Shown one piece after another: positions 34,578 through 43,650 of a stretch of DNA of 64,000 bases. Origin of the DNA: Patiriisocius marinus (GTDB taxonomy: Bacteria > Bacteroidota > Bacteroidia > Flavobacteriales > Flavobacteriaceae); NCBI RefSeq assembly GCF_008974325.1, contig NZ_BKCG01000001.1, positions 124,001 to 188,000 on the forward strand, written 5' to 3'. The translations under genes and the position numbers were made by a program. The notes beneath the pieces were generated by a model. The model saw only the letters and a list, made by a program, of their open reading frames with translations. It was not told the DNA's origin and did no database searches. The stretch's first letter is position 1. The number at the start of each line of letters is the position of its first letter.

Positions 34578-35192
34578 ATGCACGTTGCAATTGCAGGAAA
34601 CATAGGCTCTGGAAAGACCACACTAACTCGTTTATTAGCTAAACATTACAAATGGAAACCTCATTTTGAAGATGTTGAAGACAATCCTTACTTAGATGAT
34701 TTTTACAATTCTATGGAACGCTGGTCTTTTAACCTGCAAATTTATTTTCTAAACAGCCGCTTTCGCCAAGTTTTAGACATAAGAGAAAGTGGTAAAAATA
34801 TTATTCAAGATCGCACCATTTATGAGGATGCATATATTTTTGCGCCTAACTTACATGCAATGGGATTAATGACTAATCGTGATTTTGAAAACTACAAGTC
34901 ATTATTCGATTTAATGGAGAGCGTTACCAAAGGACCAGATTTACTTATATACTTACGCAGCTCTATTCCTAATCTTGTAAAACAAATTCACAAGCGTGGT
35001 CGTGACTATGAAAATTCTATAAGTATAGAATATTTAAGCAGATTAAACGAACGATACGAAGCGTGGATAACAACATACGACAAAGGAAACCTTATTATAC
35101 TAGATGTTGATGATTTAGATTTTGTAGATAACCAAGAGCATTTAGGACAAGTAATTAATAAAATAGACGCAGAAATTAACGGTCTTTTCTAG
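34578..35192 (+). CDS. Deoxynucleoside kinase
   Basis: A 204-residue kinase with the P-loop AGNIGSGKTTL (about 6-16), substrate residues in EDVEDNPYLDDFY, DRTIYEDAYIF (the DRS-like motif) and RIRGRDYE-type lid KRGRDYENSI. It phosphorylates deoxynucleosides for salvage. A CNT nucleoside transporter and thymidylate synthase lie elsewhere in the window (52-55 kb) but not in the same operon. Confidence 0.92.
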   Translation: MHVAIAGNIGSGKTTLTRLLAKHYKWKPHFEDVEDNPYLDDFYNSMERWSFNLQIYFLNSRFRQVLDIRESGKNIIQDRTIYEDAYIFAPNLHAMGLMTNRDFENYKSLFDLMESVTKGPDLLIYLRSSIPNLVKQIHKRGRDYENSISIEYLSRLNERYEAWITTYDKGNLIILDVDDLDFVDNQEHLGQVINKIDAEINGLF

Positions 35193-35295
35193 TTCGTTTT
35201 AACTGTATTTACATTTTTAAAAAACCTACTTCTGTTTAATTTATTAACCTAACAGCAGTACTTTTATTATTGAGTTTACCCCTATTCATCCCCCA

Positions 35296-35790
35296 ATGAA
35301 AAATTTTAAAATAATACTCGTAATTTGTATTTTAGTAATTATTCAATCTTGTAAAAGTGATGACGCTTCAAGTGATTCCTTATTAATTGGAACTTGGAAT
35401 TTAGTAAGCCTTCATCACACTAGCACCATTACAGGAATTGAAATTAACTCTAGCACTGTTGGAGTTGGAAGAGATATAAATTATACTTATACCTTTCAGA
35501 AAAATCCCAACGAAGTTATTTCTGAGGGAAGCTTCGCTCTTGATTTAACGACTACTAGCAACGGCGAGACTACTAAACACTCTATAGGTACTGCTGGTAG
35601 TTCAACCTCTAACTGGACTTTAGAAGGCAATCAACTTACCTATACTTGGGAGACTGGAAATCAAGTTAACACTATTACTAAACTTGAGGAGAATGCATTG
35701 ATATACACATTAAATAGAACTGAAGAAAACAATCAAAATGGAACTATTGAGATAACTGTTATAGAAGAAACATATACGTTTTCTAGATAA
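35296..35790 (+). CDS. Lipocalin-like lipoprotein
   Basis: A 164-residue protein with a lipoprotein leader ending in Cys19 (ILVIIQSCKSDD) and a lipocalin-like start IGTWNLVSLHHTSTITG, followed by beta strands such as SNWTLEGNQLTYTWE. It resembles the small flavobacterial lipocalin-family lipoproteins, whose ligands are unknown. It is followed by a strong terminator at 35811-35840. Confidence 0.75.
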   Translation: MKNFKIILVICILVIIQSCKSDDASSDSLLIGTWNLVSLHHTSTITGIEINSSTVGVGRDINYTYTFQKNPNEVISEGSFALDLTTTSNGETTKHSIGTAGSSTSNWTLEGNQLTYTWETGNQVNTITKLEENALIYTLNRTEENNQNGTIEITVIEETYTFSR

Positions 35791-35810
35791 CTACACATAA
35801 CATACAATTA

Positions 35811-35840
35811 AAAAAGCCGTTATCTATTAGCGGCTTTTTT
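35811..35840 (+). terminator. Rho-independent terminator
   Basis: AAAAAGCCG and CGGCTTTTT form a perfect stem around a 10-base loop, with a T run on the plus strand, 20 bp after the lipocalin-like gene. Confidence 0.9.
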
Positions 35841-35989
35841 AATTTAGAAAACTGAACTCAATAGGTAATTAGTAAATCAAATAAAAGAATACTAATCACC
35901 AACCTGTTATATATCACGTTATAAAGCTTTCGCAATACAAGCTAAAAGATTAGTTTTGCGACTTAATTACAATTAAAACAAAAAAATAG

Positions 35990-36502
35990 ATGAAAACTTT
36001 TAAATTAATTTTAGTGCTAGCTGTTTCAATAATGGCTTTTTCTTGTGGAAGTGATGATGACAATACCCCTGCAGGACCAACATTAACAAACGAACTATTA
36101 GCAGGAACTTATAATTTAAACTTCTACAACTCAACTGATGTTGTTGTAACTACAGTATCTGGAGGTACAGTAACAACTACTATTACTGAGGTAGGTGACA
36201 CTTTTGGAGGTTCAAACGTAACTTTTAATGCAAATGGAACTTTTACTTCTTCTTTTCAGTTTCGTATTACTGAAACTACAACACTACAAGGAAATGACCC
36301 TGTTGTTGAAACGTATATAATTAGTGATGAAAATTCAGGATCATATACTGTAAATGATGCTAATCAAACAATTACAATTGACGGTGAGCTAAATGATGTA
36401 ATTTTATTTAATGCTACAGACTTAAGACTTCAATATAATGAAAATGGAGTTGATGGCGATGAAAGTTATACCTATACAGAGGAATTACGTTTTACAAGAT
36501 AA
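35990..36502 (+). CDS. Putative lipoprotein, function unknown
   Basis: A 170-residue protein with leader MKTFKLILVLAVSIMAFSC, the lipidation Cys at 19, and an acidic linker GSDDDNTP of the kind used for surface-exposed lipoproteins in Bacteroidota. The rest is Thr-rich beta structure (TTTITEVGDTFGGSNVTF). It has the same layout as the gene 200 bp upstream, though sequence similarity is weak. A terminator follows at 36526-36555. Confidence 0.7.
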   Translation: MKTFKLILVLAVSIMAFSCGSDDDNTPAGPTLTNELLAGTYNLNFYNSTDVVVTTVSGGTVTTTITEVGDTFGGSNVTFNANGTFTSSFQFRITETTTLQGNDPVVETYIISDENSGSYTVNDANQTITIDGELNDVILFNATDLRLQYNENGVDGDESYTYTEELRFTR

Positions 36503-36525
36503 TTCGTTATCTAATATATTATTGA

Positions 36526-36555
36526 AAAAGCTACCTAATACGGTGGCTTTTTTTT
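36526..36555 (+). terminator. Rho-independent terminator
   Basis: The stem AAAAGCTACC/GGTGGCTTTT contains one G-T pair and is followed by nine T residues, 24 bp after the lipoprotein stop codon. Confidence 0.85.
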
Positions 36556-36704
36556 ATGCTTTATTTTTACTAAAACTTAACATTTCCAAAACATACAATG
36601 GCTTGGCAATTGACGTATTTTGCAATGTAATTTATAGCCTTATTTCTAAGCTATAACTAATAACAATATAACAGAAAATTGCATACCGCGAACGCGGCTT
36701 TCAC

Positions 36705-38729
36705 ATGTCATCATTATACAATACTAAATATTTTCACCGTGACCTTTCTTGGCTACGCTTCAATCATCGCGTACTTCAAGAAGCTGCAGATGCTCGAAAC
36801 CCACTCTACGAACGCATTAAATTTTTAGCTATTTTTTCGTCAAATTTAGACGAGTTTTTTAAGGTGCGTGTTTCTGATATTCGTCAAATTAAAGATGTTG
36901 AAAAATCGCTGCGTAAACGTCTTATTCGTAAGCCTAATAAAGTGCTCAAAGAAATAAAGGCGCAAGTGGACCTTCAGCAAACTGAATTTGGGCGTGTTTT
37001 CAAAGAAGACTTAATTCCAGATTTAGCCAAACATAATATTTACTTAATTGACAATAAAAAGTTTTCACCCACTCAAAAACTTGCTGCAAAAAATTACTTT
37101 GACGAAGTAATAAGCCCACTTTTAAAAGTTCAGGTATTTAAAACTAGTGCTAAAGACGCTGTGTTTGTTAAAAATGAAGCTTTATACCTAACTACTATAC
37201 AGGATAAGGATTGGTTTCAATTTGTTGAAATTCCAGCTGAAATTCCTAGATTTTTCACATTTCCGAAGCAAAACGGAAAACATTATATCACTTTCATTGA
37301 TGATATAATTAGATATAATTTAAGACAAACACCCAAAGGAGAAACTAAATTAGAATACTACTCCATTAAAATATCACGTGATGCTGAGTTGTATATTGAA
37401 GATGAATTTTCTGGTGATTTAAAAGATAAAATTGAGGCATCACTTTCAAATCGAGAAACCGGGCAAGCAACACGTGTGCTAATTGACCAAAACACACCTA
37501 AATCATTACAAGAAATAATAAAAACTGCTCTTGATATTAATAAAACTGATATTGTTGCTGGTGGTACTTACCATAATTTTAAAGACTTTTTTGGGTTTCC
37601 TAATCCAACAGAAATCAACTTATCTAATGAAAAACTAACACCTTTACCACACAAAATGTTATCATCACATAAGAATATGTTTGATGCCATTGATGCGGGT
37701 GATCAATTGATTCATTATCCTTATCAAACTTTTGAACCTGTTATTCGACTTTTAGAAGAAGCTGCCGTAGATAAATACGTTAAGAAAATACGTATAACAA
37801 TTTACCGCGCTGCATCTAAATCTCGTCTAAATGATGCTATTGCTTTAGCTGCCGAAAACGGAAAAGAAGTTACTGTTTTCATTGAAGTAAAAGCTCGTTT
37901 TGACGAACGAAACAACCTTAAATGGGGGAAAATCTTTGAAGAAAAAGGAGCTACAGTTATTTATAGCTATCCGGATATTAAAGTTCATAGCAAAATTCTA
38001 TTAATTAGCAGAGAGATTGATGGAGTACAAAAACGTTACGGCTATATAGCAACAGGTAATTTTAACGAAAAAACCGCTGCTTTATATACAGATTTTGGAC
38101 TTATGACATCTCACAAAAAAATCACTAAAGAGCTTCACAAAGTATTTCTTGTACTTGACCGCACAATAATAATTCCTAAAACGAGTCGCCTTTTAGTGTC
38201 TCCTTTTACAACCCGTGTAAAGTTTACTGAATTAGTAAATAATGAAATTGCATTAGCCCAAGCTGGCGAAGAAGCTTATATTATATTAAAAATGAATAGC
38301 CTAGAGGACAAGGATATGATTAAACTATTATATCGCGCAAGTGAAGCGGGAGTTAAAATAAGACTCCTTATTAGAGGTATTTGCTCACTAGTTCCTGGAA
38401 TTAAAGGTCAAAGTGAAAATATCTATATCACGTCAATTATCGATAGATATTTAGAACATGGCCGTATATACATTTTTGGAAATCAAGGTGACGAACAAGT
38501 GTATATCGGTTCTGCAGACTGGATGACACGCAATCTAAACCACCGTATTGAAGTTGTGACACCTATTCTTGACATAAGCTTAAAAAGACGTTTACGCAAC
38601 TTAATTAACATTCAAATTGCAGATAATGTAAAAGCGAGAGTGATTGATGAAAAGCAAAAAAACAACTATGTAACTAACAATAACCCAAGAGTGCAATCGC
38701 AGTTAGCAACTTACGAGTTTTTTAGATAG
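36705..38729 (+). CDS. ppk1: Polyphosphate kinase 1
   Basis: A 674-residue enzyme of typical length. The N-terminal domain starts FHRDLSWLRFNHRVLQEA and contains SSNLDEFFKVRVSDIRQI. The catalytic phospholipase-D-like halves carry DIKVHSKILLI (catalytic His, about 428) and HGRIYIFGNQG with IGSADWMTRNLNHRIEV. It makes polyphosphate reversibly from ATP. Neighbouring genes encode two pyrophosphatases and an App1-type phosphatase, so phosphate handling is a local theme. Confidence 0.95.
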   Translation: MSSLYNTKYFHRDLSWLRFNHRVLQEAADARNPLYERIKFLAIFSSNLDEFFKVRVSDIRQIKDVEKSLRKRLIRKPNKVLKEIKAQVDLQQTEFGRVFKEDLIPDLAKHNIYLIDNKKFSPTQKLAAKNYFDEVISPLLKVQVFKTSAKDAVFVKNEALYLTTIQDKDWFQFVEIPAEIPRFFTFPKQNGKHYITFIDDIIRYNLRQTPKGETKLEYYSIKISRDAELYIEDEFSGDLKDKIEASLSNRETGQATRVLIDQNTPKSLQEIIKTALDINKTDIVAGGTYHNFKDFFGFPNPTEINLSNEKLTPLPHKMLSSHKNMFDAIDAGDQLIHYPYQTFEPVIRLLEEAAVDKYVKKIRITIYRAASKSRLNDAIALAAENGKEVTVFIEVKARFDERNNLKWGKIFEEKGATVIYSYPDIKVHSKILLISREIDGVQKRYGYIATGNFNEKTAALYTDFGLMTSHKKITKELHKVFLVLDRTIIIPKTSRLLVSPFTTRVKFTELVNNEIALAQAGEEAYIILKMNSLEDKDMIKLLYRASEAGVKIRLLIRGICSLVPGIKGQSENIYITSIIDRYLEHGRIYIFGNQGDEQVYIGSADWMTRNLNHRIEVVTPILDISLKRRLRNLINIQIADNVKARVIDEKQKNNYVTNNNPRVQSQLATYEFFR

Positions 38730-38778
38730 TAATTTTACTTCGGAAATTTTAATGGTTTAATTTTAGCTAAGTATTTTA

Positions 38779-39780
38779 TTAAGCAATAAAGCCGTTTTCC
38801 CTAGCGTGTGCTTCTGCCAATTTACTTGAATCTACAAGCAAAGCTGGGGTTGATTTATATTCTTCAAAAAGCCCCTTTATGCGTAACATTCGTTTTTCGT
38901 GTTTTACACTTCTTAGATAAATAGCTTTAATTCTATTAGGGAATTGCTCTGCAATTTCTATATAAATATCTGCATCGTGTTCACCACTATCTCCAATGAG
39001 TATAAATTGCTGTTGAGGATACATTTCTAAAAGTTGAATAATTTCCTTTTGCTTTTGAGGTTTTTCTCCCCTTTTCTTTTTAAAAATATTACTAAAATTA
39101 CGAAGTAGTATAGGTCCTTTTGGAAAATCATTTAGTGTTAAGAAAAACTCTAAATAACGATATAGATTCCACGGACTGTGACTTACATAATAAATGGGGT
39201 TTGCCTTAGCTCCAGTTGTTCCCTTATGCAACTTATGATAAAACTCCGCCGCACCCTCTAAGGGGATTCTTCTTTCTGCTCTTTTAAAAAAAGTATTAAC
39301 TAAAAGCCTCCATTTAAACCTAGAAACTACACCAGTGTGCAAAATAGTATCGTCAATATCACTAATAATACCATATTCACAAGCATCGCAAGGAATAATC
39401 ATTTCGCCTAGAAAGCTGTTATTTTTATTTACAGTTTTACCTTTTGGAATCCTGGTGTAACTAATTTTGTATTCCAACCATCCTTCATCATTAGCTAACA
39501 ATTCTAATCCAGTTACCTGTTCATCTATTAAAAAATATCCTTTTGAATCAGTAATTGTTTTAAAAGTCCGTCCATCTGGCAACGTTAAAGTTAGCTGCGT
39601 ATTTTTAACTTGATCAGTTTTAAACCTTTTAAAACTATTAATCATAAGTTTAAATAATCCTTTATTTGAAAGATCAATAGCCTCATCATCAATAGCACGA
39701 CCACGTGCATAGAGATGATTTGCTTTTCCATAGCTATAAAATGTAATTATCTGAAGAGGATCTTTTTTAAAAATGCCCAT
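38779..39780 (-). CDS. App1-type phosphatase (DUF2183), phosphatidate phosphatase-like
   Basis: About 333 residues from the ATG at 39780 (MGIFKKDPLQ); three residues are added if 39789 is used. The N-terminal half is beta-rich (TLTLPDGRTFKTITDSKGYF). The catalytic half begins with the HAD-like motif SDIDDTILHTG (acidic nucleophile region, about 141-151), then YYVSHSPWNLYRYLEFFL and ILIGDSGEHDADIY. Yeast App1 dephosphorylates phosphatidate, and bacterial substrates are not established. It converges on ppk1. Confidence 0.85.
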   Translation of the reverse strand: MGIFKKDPLQIITFYSYGKANHLYARGRAIDDEAIDLSNKGLFKLMINSFKRFKTDQVKNTQLTLTLPDGRTFKTITDSKGYFLIDEQVTGLELLANDEGWLEYKISYTRIPKGKTVNKNNSFLGEMIIPCDACEYGIISDIDDTILHTGVVSRFKWRLLVNTFFKRAERRIPLEGAAEFYHKLHKGTTGAKANPIYYVSHSPWNLYRYLEFFLTLNDFPKGPILLRNFSNIFKKKRGEKPQKQKEIIQLLEMYPQQQFILIGDSGEHDADIYIEIAEQFPNRIKAIYLRSVKHEKRMLRIKGLFEEYKSTPALLVDSSKLAEAHARENGFIA

Positions 39781-39837
39781 ACGTTGCAACCTAACTTTAG
39801 CGTATTATTTAATTTCAAGATACGCACTTAAAGAAAA

Positions 39838-39860
39838 AACCCCGCCATTGAGGCAGGGTT
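39838..39860 (-). terminator. Rho-independent terminator of the membrane pyrophosphatase gene
   Basis: On the minus strand AACCCTGCC and GGCGGGGTT pair around TCAAT, with one mismatch, and are followed by a TTTTTT run. It lies 26 bp beyond the hppA stop codon. Confidence 0.85.
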
Positions 39861-39885
39861 AAATTTAAAATTTATAAAAAAATAT

Positions 39886-42354
39886 CTAGTCTTTTTTAAC
39901 TTTTACATCAACACTTTTTAACTTTTCAATATCAGCTAAAACTTGCTCCTCAGTTCCTGTAAAAACCTGAACTTCTTTAGTTGTTTTTCCATTACGAGTT
40001 GTTTCAGTAATTACTTCAGCAGTAGTAACATCTCCATCTACACTCATTTCTACCATTACTTCTCTAGTAACTTCTGCTTTGTTTACTGCATCAGCTTTAT
40101 CTGCAGAAAGTGACATCGTATTTCCATTTTCATCAATCATTAACATTTCAGTAGAAACATTATCTGCATTAACATCAACAGCTGAATGACCACCTAAAAT
40201 AGGTGCTATAACTAAACCGATAAGACATGTAAGCTTTATTAAAATGTTCATTGAAGGTCCTGAAGTATCTTTAAATGGATCTCCTACTGTATCTCCAGTT
40301 ACCGCAGCTTTATGAGCTTCAGAACCTTTATAGGTCATCTCACCATTAATTTCAACACCTGCTTCAAACGATTTTTTAGCATTATCCCAAGCTCCACCAG
40401 CGTTATTCTGGAAGATTGCCCACAATACACCTGAAACCGTTACACCAGCCATATAACCACCTAACATTTCGGCGATAGCTAATTTGTCCATCCCAAATAA
40501 TAAAGGAACAAATGCAATAACTAGTGGAAAACCAATAGTCAATAAACCTGGCAACATCATTTCTTTTAGTGAAGCCTCTGTAGAAATTGCAACACATTTA
40601 TCGTATTCTGGCTTTCCAGTTCCTTCCATAATTCCTGGAATTTCTCTAAACTGACGACGAACTTCTTCCACCATTTCCATTGCTGCCTTACCTACTGCAT
40701 TCATTGCTAATGCTGAGAATACTACTGGTATCATTCCACCTACAAAGAGCATTGCTAAAACTGGTGCTTTAAAAATGTTAATTCCATCGATTCCTGTAAA
40801 TGTAACGTATGCTGCAAATAATGCTAATGAAGTTAATGCTGCAGATGCAATAGCAAAACCTTTTCCAGTTGCTGCAGTTGTATTACCTACCGAATCTAAA
40901 ATATCTGTACGCTCTCTAACAATTGGTTCTTGTTCACTCATTTCGGCAATACCACCAGCGTTATCACTAATAGGTCCGAACGCATCAATAGCTAACTGCA
41001 TTGCTGTTGTTGCCATCATTGCAGATGCTGCTAATGCTACACCGTAAAATCCTGCAAATGCATATGATGCCCAAATTGCTCCAGCAAATAATAATACAGA
41101 TGGGAATGTAGAAATCATACCAGTTGCAAGACCTGCAATAATGTTTGTTCCTGCTCCAGTTGATGATTGTTGAACAATTTTAAGAATTGGTTTTTTACCT
41201 AGACCTGTATAATATTCTGTCACCGCAGAAATTACTGCTCCCACTACTAAACCAACTAAGGTTGCATAAAATACGCGCATTGAAGAAATTTCTTGAAGAC
41301 CTTCACCAAAGAATTCCATTTGCATTGTTTCTGGCAACATCCATTTACATAAACCAAAACAAGCTACTGCAACTAATAATATAGATGCAATATTTCCTTT
41401 ATTTAAAGCTCCCATTACTTGGGCTTCTTTCGCATCATTACTGCTAATTTTTACAAGCATCGTTCCTAAAATAGAAATGATTATTCCAACACCTGCAATA
41501 GACATTGGCAATAAAATAGGTCCAATTCCGCCAAAAGCATCAGCGATATTTCCACCCATATCTTTAATTACATAGTTTCCTAGTACCATTGCAGCAAGTA
41601 CTGTTGCAACGTATGATCCAAATAAATCTGCTCCCATTCCGGCAACATCCCCTACGTTATCTCCTACGTTATCAGCAATTGTTGCTGGGTTACGAGGATC
41701 ATCTTCTGGAATCCCTGCTTCTACTTTACCTACTAAATCTGCTCCAACATCTGCTGCTTTTGTGTAGATACCTCCACCTACTCTAGCAAACAATGCAATT
41801 GACTCAGCTCCTAGGGAGAAACCTGCTAATGTTTCAAGAACGATTGTCATATCCATTGTATTAGTCCAAACACCTCCCATAAAATAGTGAAAGAAAAAGA
41901 TGAAAAATGCCGTCAATCCTAGCACTGCAAGACCTGCGACACCCAGACCCATTACTGTACCACCACCAAAAGAAATTTTAAGTGCTTGAGGTAAACTGGT
42001 ACGAGCCGCTTGTGTTGTTCTTACATTTGTTTTAGTGGCTATTTTCATACCTATATTACCCGCAAAGGCAGAGAATACTGCTCCACAAATAAAAGCCACT
42101 ACAATTAGCCAGTGTGTTGTAGGAACCACAAAAGACACCACTGCTAACAAAATACTTACTATCACAACAAATATTGCTAGTAAGCGATACTCAGCATTTA
42201 AGAATGCTAATGCACCTTCATAAATATGATCACTAATCTCCTTCATCTTTCCATCTCCCGCATCTTGTTTCAACACCCAAGATTGCTTGATCCACATGTA
42301 GATCAAACCTAAAATCGCCAAGATTATTGGCACATAAATCATCATTGCTTCCAT
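39886..42354 (-). CDS. hppA: Membrane-bound ion-pumping pyrophosphatase with long C-terminal extension
   Basis: An 822-residue membrane protein of about 16 helices. The pyrophosphate site DVGADLVGKVE (202-212), the acidic motif DNVGDNVGDVAGMGADLF and a second DNAGGIAEMS are all present. NTTAATGKG (about 491) has the Ala of K+-dependent enzymes. Whether protons or sodium are pumped cannot be read safely. Membrane core sequence ends near LGGHSAV (724). The next 98 residues are hydrophilic and repetitive (VTREVMVEMSVDGDVTTAEV), an extension absent from typical family members. A TAATTTTG -7 element lies 37 bp upstream. Confidence 0.93.
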   Translation of the reverse strand: MEAMMIYVPIILAILGLIYMWIKQSWVLKQDAGDGKMKEISDHIYEGALAFLNAEYRLLAIFVVIVSILLAVVSFVVPTTHWLIVVAFICGAVFSAFAGNIGMKIATKTNVRTTQAARTSLPQALKISFGGGTVMGLGVAGLAVLGLTAFFIFFFHYFMGGVWTNTMDMTIVLETLAGFSLGAESIALFARVGGGIYTKAADVGADLVGKVEAGIPEDDPRNPATIADNVGDNVGDVAGMGADLFGSYVATVLAAMVLGNYVIKDMGGNIADAFGGIGPILLPMSIAGVGIIISILGTMLVKISSNDAKEAQVMGALNKGNIASILLVAVACFGLCKWMLPETMQMEFFGEGLQEISSMRVFYATLVGLVVGAVISAVTEYYTGLGKKPILKIVQQSSTGAGTNIIAGLATGMISTFPSVLLFAGAIWASYAFAGFYGVALAASAMMATTAMQLAIDAFGPISDNAGGIAEMSEQEPIVRERTDILDSVGNTTAATGKGFAIASAALTSLALFAAYVTFTGIDGINIFKAPVLAMLFVGGMIPVVFSALAMNAVGKAAMEMVEEVRRQFREIPGIMEGTGKPEYDKCVAISTEASLKEMMLPGLLTIGFPLVIAFVPLLFGMDKLAIAEMLGGYMAGVTVSGVLWAIFQNNAGGAWDNAKKSFEAGVEINGEMTYKGSEAHKAAVTGDTVGDPFKDTSGPSMNILIKLTCLIGLVIAPILGGHSAVDVNADNVSTEMLMIDENGNTMSLSADKADAVNKAEVTREVMVEMSVDGDVTTAEVITETTRNGKTTKEVQVFTGTEEQVLADIEKLKSVDVKVKKD

Positions 42355-42390
42355 ATAATTTAATTGGTTTAATTAAGTATCTAAAAGTAA

Positions 42391-42398
42391 CAAAATTA
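42391..42398 (-). promoter_or_regulatory. -7 element TAATTTTG of the hppA promoter
   Basis: It matches TAnnTTTG on the minus strand 36 bp before the hppA start and just after the terminator of the upstream gene (42412-42439). No clear -33 TTG was found. Confidence 0.4.
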
Positions 42399-42411
42399 AC
42401 TACATATAAAA

Positions 42412-42439
42412 AACCCCTAATTACATATAAAAAGGGGTT
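42412..42439 (-). terminator. Rho-independent terminator of the LamG/T9SS gene
   Basis: AACCCCT and AGGGGTT pair around a 14-base A/T-rich loop, and a T run follows on the minus strand. It lies about 35 bp after the stop of the LamG-type gene. Confidence 0.8.
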
Positions 42440-42473
42440 CTAAGTATTTAAAAGTAGACTCAAATCGTCTGTC

Positions 42474-43511
42474 TTAGTTAACTATTAATTTTTTAGTCAC
42501 TTCATTATTTCCTAGCCTTATTTTAATAAAATAGACTCCTTTAGCTAGATTTGAGACATCCATATTATTATTAACTAATACAAACGTTTTAACACGAGCA
42601 CCTAAGGCATTATACATAGTGATCTCAGTATCTACAATATTAACACCAATTAATGAGACAAAAGCTTTTCCTGGATTAGGAGCAATTATAAAATTTTCTA
42701 AAGCTACCTCATCTACACTTAGAGTGCAAGTACTATCGCTACCGCATTCTACATCAATAATAGCGGGAATATTATCAGAGAATTGAGGTAAATTATTTTG
42801 ACCTGCATTACCTGAACGCGTTCCTTGAAACTGACTTACACTACAATCTTGAATATCGCAAGACGAGTTACTAATGTCCATTTTGTAGTATCCAATCAAA
42901 TTTGATTCTGTCCCTGATAGTTCAGTATTATAGTTGTCTGCAATTTCAGTAGATGTTCTTGCGACATCCCAAATACGAACCTCATCGATGTTACCTTTAA
43001 AAAATTCATCATCAGGAGAATCAGTTCCATCATAACTCCCAATCTGTGTAGTAGCTGTTGTACTAAGTGTAGTCACAGTACCTGTATAATTCTCTAAAGA
43101 TAATGGTTCTAAAACTCCATTGACATACAAAGAAATAGTATTATCGATATTAAAGGACATCGCAACATGATACCATTCGTTGTTTTCAAGAACTTGTGTT
43201 CCATTTACGAAACGCGCATTTATTGTAAAACTTTCACTAACATATGCACTTAACCTTTTATCGTCCCTAATTTGTAGGCCCCAACCTCTAAAAAAGTCAT
43301 CTTCCACGCCAAGTTTTGATATTACTTGTTGAAAACCAGCATTACTTTCAAGGTAAACCCACGCTTCTAAAGTAAAAGTATCAGTAGGCTCGAAAGCGAA
43401 ATTTTGACCTAGTTCAATGGTATCTTCAAAACCATCAAAGTTTAAAGAATTGTTTTGTGCAGTTGATAAAGTAACAATAAAAAGACAAATATAAAGTGTA
43501 ATTTTTTTCAT
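42474..43511 (-). CDS. Secreted LamG-domain protein with T9SS sorting domain
   Basis: A 345-residue protein with a signal peptide (MKKITLYICLFIVTLSTAQ). A LamG/concanavalin-like domain (about 22-205) follows, with FEPTDTFTLEAWVYLES, WYHVAMSFNIDNTISLYVNG and DEVRIWDVARTSTEIADNY. The C-terminal sorting domain contains FIIAPNPGKAFVSLIG and the ending VYFIKIRLGNNEVTKKLIVN. A Cys-containing linker separates the two. LamG domains bind carbohydrates or proteins. The ligand is unknown. Confidence 0.9.
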   Translation of the reverse strand: MKKITLYICLFIVTLSTAQNNSLNFDGFEDTIELGQNFAFEPTDTFTLEAWVYLESNAGFQQVISKLGVEDDFFRGWGLQIRDDKRLSAYVSESFTINARFVNGTQVLENNEWYHVAMSFNIDNTISLYVNGVLEPLSLENYTGTVTTLSTTATTQIGSYDGTDSPDDEFFKGNIDEVRIWDVARTSTEIADNYNTELSGTESNLIGYYKMDISNSSCDIQDCSVSQFQGTRSGNAGQNNLPQFSDNIPAIIDVECGSDSTCTLSVDEVALENFIIAPNPGKAFVSLIGVNIVDTEITMYNALGARVKTFVLVNNNMDVSNLAKGVYFIKIRLGNNEVTKKLIVN

Positions 43512-43612
43512 AATAAGTTAATCGAAAGATTAAAATGTTTTTAAATAAGTCCCTATTAATTATAAGACTTACTGAATTAATGATGTAATGATTAATAAGT
43601 GATTAAAGTTTT

Positions 43613-43643
43613 TTATTATAAACTATATTGAAGCTTATAATAA
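43613..43643. repeat. A/T-rich inverted repeat downstream of T9SS gene
   Basis: TTATTATAA and TTATAATAA are perfect 9-bp inverted copies around a 13-base loop, starting 8 bp after the stop codon of the gene at 43651. There is no T run on the minus strand, so termination is uncertain. It may instead protect the 3' end of the transcript. Confidence 0.4.
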
Positions 43644-43650
43644 CATTAAT

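Noticed and set aside
40000-42230. Several long open frames antisense to hppA and other genes
   Set aside because: They overlap well-supported genes, have biased composition and show no family motifs, so they are by-products of codon use.
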